DNA of 64,000 nucleotides from Porphyridium purpureum (lineage: Eukaryota; Rhodophyta; Bangiophyceae; Porphyridiales; Porphyridiaceae): NCBI GenBank assembly GCA_008690995.1, contig VRMN01000004.1:1302001-1366000 (forward strand), given 5' to 3'. The notes under the pieces were generated by a model, which worked only from the letters and a program-made list of their open reading frames with translations, did not search any database and was not told the origin of the DNA. Of this stretch, positions 19,801-28,863 are shown in pieces. The position numbers and the translations under genes are program-made. Each line of letters starts with the position of its first letter. Within the stretch, counting starts at the first letter, position 1.

Positions 19801-20029
19801 GGGCTTCTGTGCGAACCAAGTGATACGCGTGTCCCTGTGCTAAGCGGGCGATACCTTGGGACGAAAAGTAAGCGGAAATTTGTATCTTGTCCTGTAGCTT
19901 TCGATCCATAAACTTGAAAGAGACATGTTTCTTTGCTGAAGAACCAATTTATACGAAAGCAGGTCAAGTCAAGTCAGAGAGTCACACTCTCTCACTAGAG
20001 GATGCAGAGAACTGCGCGGTTGCGTTATC
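19674..20029. other. Convergent 3' region with (GCGT)n repeat
   Basis: A perfect GCGT tetranucleotide array at about 19764-19798 lies between the convergent kinase and ATP-grasp genes. Nothing else recognised. Confidence 0.6.
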
Positions 20030-21667
20030 CTACTCCAACACCTTTTTGAACGGGTGCATGTGATCAGGGAAGAACCAGTCGCACTCGGTGCCTGGTTCGG
20101 TGGGCTTAATGGGCACCTTGATATCACGCATGAAAGCACGGATTAGCTCACAGCCCTCCTCGACGCTGGTATCAGTAATGACTCGGATCTCTCCGATCCA
20201 ATCCGGAACGCCGTCCTTTGGCCCAATAACCTTCTCTCCTTTCTTTTTGAAGTAGTGAACGAAGGACACGCGTGGATCCTTCTTCAAGTCATTCAACCAA
20301 TCCTCACTCTCCATGGTCCCTGTAAAAGGCGCATTGATTGCAGTCTCTGAAAAGAATCTCATTGGCGTTGGAGGGATGACTGGCCGAATCGGAATTTTTA
20401 GCACGGCCATCATGTGCTCCTCGACAAGGTCCACTCCCCATGCAACCCTGTTGCAGTCATACACAGACACACCGCCCATACGAGCGTTTACCTCGATCAT
20501 CCGCGGACCGCGTGAAGTGTACTTGCACTCCACGTGGAAAACCCCGTACTTGAAGCCTAGAGCCAGCGTGGTGTCCACAGAAAGCTTAATCAGTTCGTCC
20601 TGTTTGGACTGCGGGTAGGCTGATGGGCAATTGGTGCCTACTTCCTGGAACCAGGGCTCCCAGCAAGCCCAGTTGTCCGATACCTTTGCATAGACGCACT
20701 CTCCTTCAAACAGGAGGATATCAATGTCAAACTCATCTCCGTCATAGTATTCCTCGAGAACCATTTCTGTTCCCTGTGCCCAGATTGTGTCCGCCGACAC
20801 GTCAAGCGTCTTGAAGATCTTGTCGTACGCCACGTGCACCATCTCCGTGTCCGCCACCTTGTTGACGCCCATCGAGGCGGCTCCGAAGACAGGTTTGAGG
20901 ATGGCTGGGAAACCGACATAGTCGGCTGCCGCGTCAATGTCATCCTTTGTGAAGATCGACTTGAACTTGGGTACCGGAAGGCCGCACGCTGCCATTACCT
21001 GGCGCGTGACACGCTTGTTGCGCGCCTGGTCGCACGCTAGAACTGAATTTGCTTCCAGTCCGAGGGCCGAAGCCAGGCGGGCCGCCAAAGCCACCGCATC
21101 CTCAAAGTAGGTGGTCACTGCGTCGAATTTCTGCTCCATTCCAAAGATGACGTCCATCGCTCGCTCAAAGACCGTGGCGTGGTCTGTGAAATCAAGCTCG
21201 GCGAATCCTTCGAGCAGACCCTCCTCTGCCGCGCCCCTCCAGATCGAGTCTGGACCGTCCATGATCGTGACGTGCACGCCAAGCTCCTTCAGCCTTTCGT
21301 ACACAAAGCGCTTTCCGGAGTAACCTCCCTGGATAATAAGCACGTTGGCGCCCCGCAGCAATTTGCGACGCAAAGCTTGCGCCTCATCCGAAGCGACCTT
21401 GAGCTTGTCTGGCTTGAGCGCAGGCAGGTTCTGAAACATGGGGCTGAGCAACGACGACGGCGTGGCGTCGACAAACGACTTCATAATCGGGCTGTCACCA
21501 GCGATCAGCTGCATACCTGGGGGCATGAAGTTTGCACGCAGCGAGCTGCCGTACACCTCGGCGTCCGCACCGAGCTCGTCCTGCATCGAGGCGTCGGGAA
21601 TGCGCTCACGCTGCATTCCCGGCATATGGCGCCGATCCAGCGCATAATCAATCGGAACGGACGACAT
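20030..21667 (-). CDS. ATP-grasp ligase, carnosine-synthase-like
   Basis: A 545-aa protein from ATG 21667-21665. The N-terminal Rossmann-like region begins at about residue 108 (ANVLIIQGGYSGKRFVYERL). The pre-grasp segment DAVALAARLASALGL lies near 190-205. The ATP-grasp domain follows, with the lysine strand FPAILKPVFGAASMGV (about 255-270), the hinge MVLEEYYDGDEFDIDILL and the metal-binding MIEVNARMGG (390-399). The ending around PIKPTEPGTECDW is family-like. Overall layout and motifs resemble carnosine synthase 1, which joins beta-alanine to histidine with ATP, more than biotin carboxylases. In an alga the real amino-acid substrates are unknown; it could make another dipeptide or ligate amino acids into a secondary metabolite. 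It is probably cytosolic, with no signal peptide seen. Confidence 0.75.
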   Translation of the reverse strand: MSSVPIDYALDRRHMPGMQRERIPDASMQDELGADAEVYGSSLRANFMPPGMQLIAGDSPIMKSFVDATPSSLLSPMFQNLPALKPDKLKVASDEAQALRRKLLRGANVLIIQGGYSGKRFVYERLKELGVHVTIMDGPDSIWRGAAEEGLLEGFAELDFTDHATVFERAMDVIFGMEQKFDAVTTYFEDAVALAARLASALGLEANSVLACDQARNKRVTRQVMAACGLPVPKFKSIFTKDDIDAAADYVGFPAILKPVFGAASMGVNKVADTEMVHVAYDKIFKTLDVSADTIWAQGTEMVLEEYYDGDEFDIDILLFEGECVYAKVSDNWACWEPWFQEVGTNCPSAYPQSKQDELIKLSVDTTLALGFKYGVFHVECKYTSRGPRMIEVNARMGGVSVYDCNRVAWGVDLVEEHMMAVLKIPIRPVIPPTPMRFFSETAINAPFTGTMESEDWLNDLKKDPRVSFVHYFKKKGEKVIGPKDGVPDWIGEIRVITDTSVEEGCELIRAFMRDIKVPIKPTEPGTECDWFFPDHMHPFKKVLE

Positions 21668-21921
21668 GGCTGCTTATCTCGCGCGCCCCGTCCCCCTCTC
21701 TCCTCTGCAACACGCGCTCTCGAACCCCCCCCAACCCCGCTGCTTGTCTCCCCTCCTCTCCTCCTATCGGTAAATCCCTGAGCACCTCTGCTGCCGCCGC
21801 GTGCGTTCCTAACCACCTCCACCCCCGGCAGGTTTGTTGTCTCAGCCAACGTCGTGCAACCCTCTGCTGCGCCGAGCGATTGCGCGCAGGTTCTTAACGC
21901 CACCGACAAAGCCTTCCACGT

Positions 21922-21986
21922 GACACACGCACACACACGTACACACACGCACACACACGCGCACACACACGCGCACACACACACGC
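21922..21986. repeat. (AC)n/(GC) microsatellite
   Basis: A 65-bp run of ACACACGC-type dinucleotides in the divergent space 21668-22361, between the ATP-grasp gene and the SAP-like gene. Confidence 0.9.
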
Positions 21987-22176
21987 CAGCAGCCGTTTAC
22001 GCTGGGGCGCACTCGGTGCGTTGTCCACGTACCCCAAAACGCGCAAAACCCCCGCGCCGCACCGTACCGGCCGGGCAGCCGTGGCGGTTCATACCAACGC
22101 GGCGCGGTTTATACCAACGTGCGCGGCTGCCAGCCCGCCAACGGAACCGCGCGCCACGTGCGGCACGTCCTGCCGC

Positions 22177-22183
22177 ACTGTAC
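22177..22183 (-). promoter_or_regulatory. Single GTACAGT motif
   Basis: ACTGTAC on the plus strand; on the minus strand GGTACAGTGCGGC, matching the extended consensus. It lies 510 bp before the ATP-grasp ATG (its own direction) and 180 bp before the ATG at 22362. A CCGTACC relative lies at 22066. Confidence 0.3.
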
Positions 22184-22361
22184 CACGCCGCACGCAAGCC
22201 GCGTGGAATGCAGCATTGTATTGGCATCGCGCGCGAGCCAGCCGGATCAGCCGCAGCACCAGACCCTCGGCACACGCGCAAACCGAAACCGCGTGCGCAT
22301 GCGCGCCGCGCGCGGGTCTCGTGAGCGCGCGGACAGCGGCACTGCGTGCGCGCGAGAAGAA

Positions 22362-23420
22362 ATGGCGACGGCACAGCTGGTGCAGCGCATCACAACACTG
22401 CGCGGGCTCGCGGGTCTTTGTGGGAACGCAGCAAGTGGGCCAAGGATGTGCGAGTCGACGTTGATGTCACAGCCAGGCGCGGCGTCGGCTGTCGTTGCGC
22501 TGGTTGACGCGGGGATGGACGTGAGGAGAGACGCCGCGCACGTACCTGCGCCAGGAGCGGCCGGCGAGGGAACAGCGGGCGCTGCGCCTCGCGCGGAAAA
22601 GGCCATGGCTGCGGCGGCGGGCGATGTGCAGAAGCAGGGCCGCGTCCTTGACCCAGACGCGCTTCAGGTCGAGACGTCGATCGCACGCCACGACGTGGTG
22701 GTCTGCGCGTGCAGCAACAGCAAAAAGCGCGTCCATGCAGACAATGTGGACGAGCGAAGGCCAGACAAACGGATCAGGAAGTGGCTGTCGGACCTGCCTG
22801 TCGAAAATATGGACTCCTTCGCTCAGCTGGAGGCGCATGGCTCGCTTGGCGCGCTGAGCGTCAACACAACTGTGATTAACCTGCCAAGCAGAATGGAGCC
22901 AGGCAGCAAAGAAGGGGCGTGCTGGATTCGGAGTGACGATACCGAACTGCTCAAGCGCGCATTGCGAACGAAGCAAAGGATGAAAGTGGCGGCCATGGAA
23001 CGACTTTCGAAAGAAGGGAAACGGATGTCGCAGCCGGGCATTGAAGAGTTGCGCCCGCTCAAGAAGCTAGCTCTTTCGACTGGAAGACCAGCTGCTGCCG
23101 AAGCGTTCTCGGTAGGTCCAGCAGTCGCCATGACTGATGCAAATGAGCCTGCGTCCCGATCTGAGGTCCGGGAACGCCGCGTTGCCGCGTTCAATTTCGC
23201 GTGCTCGCTTGTGGGAGAACGCCCAAACTCGCAGACCATTACAGTTACAGATTGCTTGAAATGGAGTCTTACAGATCTCCGACGCATCTGCGAGATGGCA
23301 AATCTATCAACACATGGCTCGAGCAAAACAGATATTTTGAGAACAGTCATGAACTTCCTAGCAAGTGAACTGTCGCGCGACCCTGAACGAAGCGGTGTTC
23401 GAAACGGAGGCAGCCAATGA
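22362..23420 (+). CDS. Hypothetical nuclear protein with C-terminal SAP-like motif
   Basis: A 352-aa protein from the ATG at 22362 (MATAQLVQRIT). The open frame extends upstream, and another ATG near 22299 is possible. The N-terminal half is Ala-rich. The middle has a basic patch (KKRVHADNVDERRPDKRIRKW). The C-terminal 40 residues (TVTDCLKWSLTDLRRICEMA, then STHGSSKTDILRTVMNFL) have the helix-extended-helix pattern of a SAP motif: leucines spaced as L-x2-LRRIC, a Gly turn, Lys-Thr, then a second helix. SAP motifs bind DNA or RNA scaffolds. No other domain was recognised, and a role in chromatin or RNA metabolism is only an inference. Confidence 0.6.
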   Translation: MATAQLVQRITTLRGLAGLCGNAASGPRMCESTLMSQPGAASAVVALVDAGMDVRRDAAHVPAPGAAGEGTAGAAPRAEKAMAAAAGDVQKQGRVLDPDALQVETSIARHDVVVCACSNSKKRVHADNVDERRPDKRIRKWLSDLPVENMDSFAQLEAHGSLGALSVNTTVINLPSRMEPGSKEGACWIRSDDTELLKRALRTKQRMKVAAMERLSKEGKRMSQPGIEELRPLKKLALSTGRPAAAEAFSVGPAVAMTDANEPASRSEVRERRVAAFNFACSLVGERPNSQTITVTDCLKWSLTDLRRICEMANLSTHGSSKTDILRTVMNFLASELSRDPERSGVRNGGSQ

Positions 23421-23826
23421 AAGCAGAACAATCCCATGTCTGATTTGCCAAGGAGCGCAGTCGCGCAAGAGCGAGGAAGTCGTTTTCGTTTGTTGTTTTT
23501 TGCAGCATGCTGTGTTTGAAATTTCTTGGCACGAAAGACGAACGAATGGTGGTCTCCAAGAGATCCATCATGCCGCTCGTGGGTAAGACAAGAACGACAC
23601 GAAGGGGCAGTCCTTGGTGCCTCCGCGAGAAATAAGAATTGACGCCATAGTGAAGCTCCGCACAGGCGTCGCGGCCGGAATGGGAAATAAAAGACGAGAG
23701 CAGGAAAGGTTCGGTTATTCATTTGAAAGGCATACAGCGGCAAAAAGAACCGGAAGGGTGAACCACTGCAGAGGACTCAACAGCAGAGGCCCGGATGGCT
23801 CACCCACCAAAAGCACGTTCTTGTTC
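23421..23826. other. Convergent 3' region
   Basis: A 406-bp space between the SAP-like gene and UAP56. No credible frame with an ATG and no RNA gene recognised. Confidence 0.4.
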
Positions 23827-26589
23827 TTAAGACGTCATGTACGAGCTGACATCAATCTTCTCCGGTAGCTCCGGCACCGCCACGGCAAAGCGGCTCTGCA
23901 CCTCATTCAGCACTTCAACTTCTTCTTCCGTCGCTACAAACGAGACGGCGAGACCCTTGGTACCAAATCTGCCCGCCCGACCAACGCGGTGCAAGTATGA
24001 ATCGGCGTCCGGGGGCATATCATAATTGATCACGATGTTCACGCGCTCAATGTCAATCCCGCGACCAAAAAGATCTGTCGAAACCAAGATGCGCGCTTGG
24101 AAGTCTTTGAAGGCACGGTACCTCTTGATGCGCTCTTCCTGATTCAGAGTGGAATACATCGCAATCGAAGGAAAGTTTGACTCGTTCAAAACCTTGTTGA
24201 GCGCTTCCGCACGCTGCCCGCTTTTCACAAAGATTACCACTTGGTTGAATTCAAGTGCGTCGAGCAAATCGTTCAGCTTGCGGTTTTTCTGTGCCTCGTC
24301 CAGCTTCAAGTAGTACTGCAACAAGCCGTGCAGGGTCAATTTGGAATCATTGTCTACGATGACCTCCAAAGGATCCGTCATAAAATGCTTGGCGCTCTCA
24401 CGCAACGTAGCACTCAAAGTCGCAGTGAACATCATCACTTGCTTGTTGGCCGGAGTCGCCATGAAGATCTGCTGAACTTGTGGCCTCATTCCTGCTTCAA
24501 GTACACGGTCGCACTCGTCCAGTACGAAAAATTTGACCTTGCTGAGATCAACGTACTTTCGCTCGACTAGATCAGCCATGCGACCTGCGCTACCCACCAA
24601 AATATTGGGAATCGCAGCCTCTAGCTTCTCTTTATCCGCCTTGACCGGAACCCCACCAAACACGGCCATCGTACGGATGTCTTTGAGGTACTTGCTGAAT
24701 CGGTCAAACTCGGCCTTAATCTGGTACGCGAGCTCACGAGTGTGACCTAGCACGACGCAGGAGATGGTGTTCTCTTCAGGTTCGAGCTGCTGGAGTACAG
24801 CGAGACAAAACACCGCCGTTTTGCCCATGCCCGACTTGGCTTGGCAGAGAACATCCTGTCCCACTATCGCCTGAGGAATGCACTCGTGCTGAACCTCGGA
24901 TGGATGCTCAAAGCCGCAATCCTGAATCGCGCGGAGCAGCTCTGGTTTGAGCAAAAAGTCACGGAAACCAGCTGAATGCACGCCCACATAAGCACCTCTG
25001 TGATGTTCATGGAAGCCAAATCATGCCGTCGTGGAAAGAACATGATGCAGAGACCCACAAGAACAAGCCGCGGAAAATTAGAAATCGCAGCAACGCGATC
25101 GACACAGAATCACAAAATCAAAAAATAAAAAAGTCAGGAGTTGCCGGATTAGTAACATGTTCACATCATCTTCGTCTTATCACACGTGACAATGGCAAAG
25201 ACTGAAATGACTCACATTGCGCACCGCTGACCCCGCCGACGACAAGAATGAGCTGGACAATACGGAACAGGGGCCAGGCAGGTCATCTCAAATGATCATG
25301 CGAAAGCAAGTTTGCCAGGCAATGTGGCTGCCTCCACGGAAACTGGCTTGCGAAGGGGACCTGATTTTTTCTGAAAATGAGCACTCGGCAATACTGCTGA
25401 GGCCGGATGCGACTGACGAGCCCCGAGGAATCTATGCACACGAAAAATCATCTTTCAAGCGTCTGTCATGCCAAGAATATGGGCAGCTCCCATCTCTTCC
25501 CGATGGACAAGCAACCAATTCATTCGTGAGCCTAGACATCCCAAGGAAGCACACAGAGATGGGCTGAATGGAGACCTTTCAGATCACCTCTGCAGAGCAA
25601 GAGCAAGAAATCAATCTCTCGTACATAAATACCAACGGTGCTGGATCTGAGCAACCAGGCACGGTCGAAACCTTTCCAGTACCACGGCTCGCGTCACGGA
25701 AGTTCCCCGGTCGCAGAAAAAAGTCCCCAGACACAAAATCAGAGAGAACAACGCCGTGCCTGCTCACCAACAAATTTCGAGAGAGACAAAAGGGGTGACA
25801 CTGCACGAACAAGCTGAAGACGCAAGTATGCCGTCGCTTCCTTCATTCTTCTCTCTTCGCCTGGAGGCCCCCAAATGTAATTCAAACACAAGGCGTTGGA
25901 GAGATTGTTTCCTGATAGAAATCCTCCTCCTGATGTCCCAATCAAGCTCATTCTTGTCCGGATAGGGCCAGAGATCCTAAATGACGAGATTTGTAGTCCA
26001 GCACGCCGCAGGAGCCACGAGGAAAAGAATAGAAAAAGAAAATAGGAAAGGCAGAGAGAGACCGAACCAAGGACGGTCGCTTCAAACACGGAGTGCGCTT
26101 GACCGCTGAGACCTCTTGAGAACCGGTTTGCGCCTAGTCCCTTCCCACTGCACGTTTGAGTACACGCCGCGCGCGAGTGAAAGCGACCAAAGCGGAAACG
26201 AACAGAAGGAGAATCGCTCGCGCCACACTCCTCCCGGCGAGGGCACGGGCCCGCCACCACGAGGCCAGTCTCTCGAGCCAGTCTCCGACCCGATCACGGG
26301 CCTCAACTCGCCCGGAACGAGCCTCCCCATTTGATTAAGACCTCCGAAGTCGGCCACCGCCGAGCTCTCTGGTCGCAACCGCGCGCCGTCGCTGCGGGGA
26401 ACCCGCAACGAGTGAAAACTTTCTACAACAGAAATATCCCGTCTATCTTACGTACTTATTCCCCGACTTGGCGTCGGCCGGTGCATCGGCCTTGGAGGCT
26501 GCCGCGACCGGCGCATCCTCTTCTTCCTCGTAATCGACCAGGTCATCCTCCTTCACCGCGGCCTTGGCCACGCCGTTCTCCCCCGCCAT
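23827..26589 (-). CDS. UAP56: DECD-box RNA helicase UAP56/Sub2, two exons
   Basis: Exon 1 is 26589-26456 and exon 2 is 24997-23827; joined they give 434 aa, against about 430 in the family. Exon 1 encodes the family's acidic leader ([20 protein letters not shown], then EEEEDAP). The 5' splice site GTACGT follows AATAA, and the 3' site is CACAG. The join restores [16 protein letters not shown], corresponding to the KGSYVSIHSSGFRDF of animal UAP56. Exon 2 alone has no ATG at its beginning, which forces the spliced model. Motifs in spliced numbering: Walker A AKSGMGKT (98-105), DECD (205-208), TAT (236-238), ending with HRVGRAGR. It is an ATPase that remodels RNA in spliceosome assembly and TREX-mediated mRNA export in the nucleus. 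Confidence 0.9.
24998..26455 (-). other. 1,458-bp intron of UAP56
   Basis: Begins GTACGTAAG and ends ACATCACAG on the minus strand. It is far longer than any gap inside other genes of the window. Scattered plus- and minus-strand frames inside (for example 25217-25567 and 25739-26260) have no recognisable product. A retained protein gene or snoRNA inside was looked for by eye and not found. Confidence 0.8.
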
Positions 26590-26901
26590 GGTTCCGCGCG
26601 GCACCCGTCGACAAACTCCCTGCTTCTCACGAACGCCGTGCGGAAAGCCTCAGTTGCCACGAAACCGTTCCGCCCGTAGCCACCACAGTCGCTGTCGCTG
26701 TCCAAGCCTCACTCCCCCGCCTCTTCGCCTCGTACTCTGTCCGCACCGCGATTCTGCCGTGCTCCGTTGGTGCGCTCGTGTGCTATTGAGAGCCCGCACT
26801 GCCTGGGCCGAAGCTATGCGCGTTGATAGTAAAAACGGCTCGTTTTGCTAGACGACGCGCGCCAGTTGCGCGGTGTGTGGTGCACTCATCCGCGTGGAGG
26901 T

Positions 26902-26925
26902 GTACAGTATGGCTCTGTGTACAGT
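26902..26925 (+). promoter_or_regulatory. Paired GTACAGT motif before ATP synthase f
   Basis: TGTACAGTATGG (core 26902-26908) and TGTACAGTTTCAC (core 26919-26925), same strand, 17 bp apart, about 185-205 bp before the ATG at 27109 and about 315 bp before that of UAP56 on the other side. Confidence 0.45.
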
Positions 26926-27108
26926 TTCACGTTTGCGGGGAGGTTTTGCGTGCCGTGAGAAGGAGCGGGAGGGTGAGGATGCAACAGGGAAGGGACATGA
27001 GCTGTGGGGAAGCGAGCGACGGGTGGGGAAAGGACGGGAGCGAGAGAGGGACGGGCGCGCGCGAGGGACGGAACGCACAGGGGAGTGGTTTGGAGAGGGC
27101 GCGCGGTC

Positions 27109-27390
27109 ATGGCGGACAAGATGGCGAGGGTGATGAGCACCGTTCGCGGCGAGAATGTGTTCTCGTTCATCAACCAACGCCTGTTCGGCGCGCGCGGCTT
27201 CAAGGGCCTGGCGCAGGCGTATTACGACAAGTACGTCGCGACGAACACCCTGATGCCGCTCGTGCACTACGCGAGTTACGCGTTCTTGTTCGGATACGCG
27301 CTCGAACACTCACACCTGAAGCATGTCAGGAAGCATGAGCAAGAAGAGGTGTTCCATATTCCGTCTATGCCAACAGAGGCGGACGTGTAA
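27109..27390 (+). CDS. Mitochondrial ATP synthase subunit f
   Basis: A 93-aa protein from ATG 27109 (MADKMARVMS). The upstream in-frame extension is Arg/Gly-rich and starts with GTG, so it is rejected. The pattern AQAYYDKYVATN, a hydrophobic segment MPLVHYASYAFLFGYAL (one membrane span, about 50-67) and then HSHLKHVRKHE fits the subunit f family, in which YYxKY, one span and a KHLKHER-like tail are conserved (animal ATP5MF, yeast Atp17). It sits in the membrane part of F1Fo ATP synthase next to subunit a and helps dimer formation and cristae shape. Family assignment of such small proteins is less certain than for enzymes. No cleaved presequence is evident, as usual for subunit f. Confidence 0.65.
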   Translation: MADKMARVMSTVRGENVFSFINQRLFGARGFKGLAQAYYDKYVATNTLMPLVHYASYAFLFGYALEHSHLKHVRKHEQEEVFHIPSMPTEADV

Positions 27391-27450
27391 GAACGCGCTT
27401 GTGCTTGAGCGCACATGGTGTTTCACGCTACTATGAAGGAGTGGTCGTGG

Positions 27451-27498
27451 GGTGTGTGTGTGTTTGTGTGTGTGTGTGTTTTTTTGTGTGTTTGTGTC
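27451..27498. repeat. (GT)n microsatellite with T run
   Basis: Imperfect GTGTGT array with a T7 interruption, in the 3' region of the ATP synthase f gene. Confidence 0.85.
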
Positions 27499-27674
27499 TT
27501 TGCGGGTGTGCCTGAAAGAGAAGTTTGAGCGTCTATAGCACGTCTTTTTTATACTCTCATTGAGTTTTGGAAACACGATCAGTTAGATCGACAAGTAAAG
27601 CGAAGTCTTGCTTGAGCACTCAAATATTAATGTGACTTGATTCATGCCGTTTGGAGCATTATCATTCAAAGTCG

Positions 27675-28793
27675 TCAGTAGTCAGCGTAAAATATTCGGT
27701 CTAGGCACAGTCCCCTTGCCGGCGCGGCCTTGGGAGCTATTCTGCGGTCTCGAGCGCCTAAGAGAACGTCAATGTGCTCTGGTGGCATGTCGTGCCTGGC
27801 CACATGCAGTGCAGCGCCAATCATATTCCTCACCATCTTGTACAAGGCACCCTGCAGGTCTACTTCGACGGTCATCAAACGGGGATCTCGCTCGTCGCGT
27901 ATCACTCGCACGGAATGCACTGTGCGAACGGGGTTCCGGACAACTTCTCCGTGACTTAATCTATTCGCGAATGAACTAAAGTCGTGCGTTCCCACAAACC
28001 TCTGCAGGGCCGCTTCGAACAAATCTGTATCGCACGCTTGATATTCATGGTGTCGATATAATCGTTCAAGCGGATCCATACACGTCGCGAACATGATTTT
28101 GTACGAGTAGATCTTGTGCTGCGCGCAGTAAATGCTGTGCCAGGGTTTCAATCGCTCGCCACTCGGGAGCTTGACCAGCGATGGTGGCGGTGCCACCTCC
28201 ATGCGCAGCACCTGCAGATTGGCCGGAAGCATCCGATTTACCTGGAATTCGAGGCGCGATAATCCTGACGAATCATCCTGTTGCAGATCCTCCTTTGGTA
28301 TTTCCTCAGGAATATCGAAGTGCGCCACCTGCCCGCGCGCATGCACACCAGTATCGGTACGCGATGCGCCCACAACGCGCGTAAATCCGTTCAGCCTCCG
28401 CGAGAACACTTTTTCAAGCGTGGCCTGCACAGAGTTGCGAGTGTTGATTTGATACTGCCAGCCTCGAAATTCAGTTCCATCGTACGCAACTGTCATTCTA
28501 CAACGATAGGTCTCGCCACGCAGTACACGAGCCTCCGTCTCTGACCACAAGCTCCAATCTGCGTCTGCAAGATCCGACTCGATTTGGCCTGCATCAATCA
28601 CGCAAAACATCACCGCACGCGACTGAACGGTTGACGAGGCCGGCAGTGGAATGTTTAGAGGTCTGATCGACCGTTGGCCGTAGCAGAAGGCTCCTGATCT
28701 AACGACTCCGCCGCGACCATCCGCACGTGCATTTGAGCTGCGTCGCTGCTGCCACGCCGTCGTGACGACAACAAAGCCAGGCCTGGAAACCAT
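27675..28793 (-). CDS. tRNA pseudouridine synthase, TruA type
   Basis: A 372-aa protein from ATG 28793-28791. The TruA fold starts near residue 98 with CRMTVAYDGTEFRGWQYQ. The catalytic aspartate is D147 in GASRTDTGVHARGQVAHFD. The second half has HDFSSFANRLS, then GALYKMVRNMIGAALHVA and the C-terminal RGLCLDRIFY. It isomerises uridines at positions 38-40 of the tRNA anticodon arm or related sites. The first about 60 residues are Arg/Ser-rich with few acids and may be an organelle transit peptide; a second ATG at residue 62 (MFCVIDAGQ) could give a cytosolic or nuclear form. It is head-to-head with KdsA, 70 bp between ATGs. Confidence 0.9.
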   Translation of the reverse strand: MVSRPGFVVVTTAWQQRRSSNARADGRGGVVRSGAFCYGQRSIRPLNIPLPASSTVQSRAVMFCVIDAGQIESDLADADWSLWSETEARVLRGETYRCRMTVAYDGTEFRGWQYQINTRNSVQATLEKVFSRRLNGFTRVVGASRTDTGVHARGQVAHFDIPEEIPKEDLQQDDSSGLSRLEFQVNRMLPANLQVLRMEVAPPPSLVKLPSGERLKPWHSIYCAQHKIYSYKIMFATCMDPLERLYRHHEYQACDTDLFEAALQRFVGTHDFSSFANRLSHGEVVRNPVRTVHSVRVIRDERDPRLMTVEVDLQGALYKMVRNMIGAALHVARHDMPPEHIDVLLGARDRRIAPKAAPARGLCLDRIFYADY

Positions 28794-28863
28794 TCAGAAT
28801 AATGGGCGCGAAGTAAAAGTGACGACCTCGGTGAATAGCTTTCGCGCGGCTTCACCCCGCGCA

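Noticed and set aside
21922-21986. AC and GCGT arrays as CRISPR or telomere-like repeats
   Set aside because: They are simple microsatellites without spacers or telomeric units.
25217-26260. Frames within the UAP56 intron as separate genes
   Set aside because: No recognisable product, and the flanking exons splice cleanly across them.
28762-28863. Upstream extension of KdsA overlapping the pseudouridine synthase start
   Set aside because: It begins at GTG and adds non-conserved residues; ATG 28864 fits the bacterial length.
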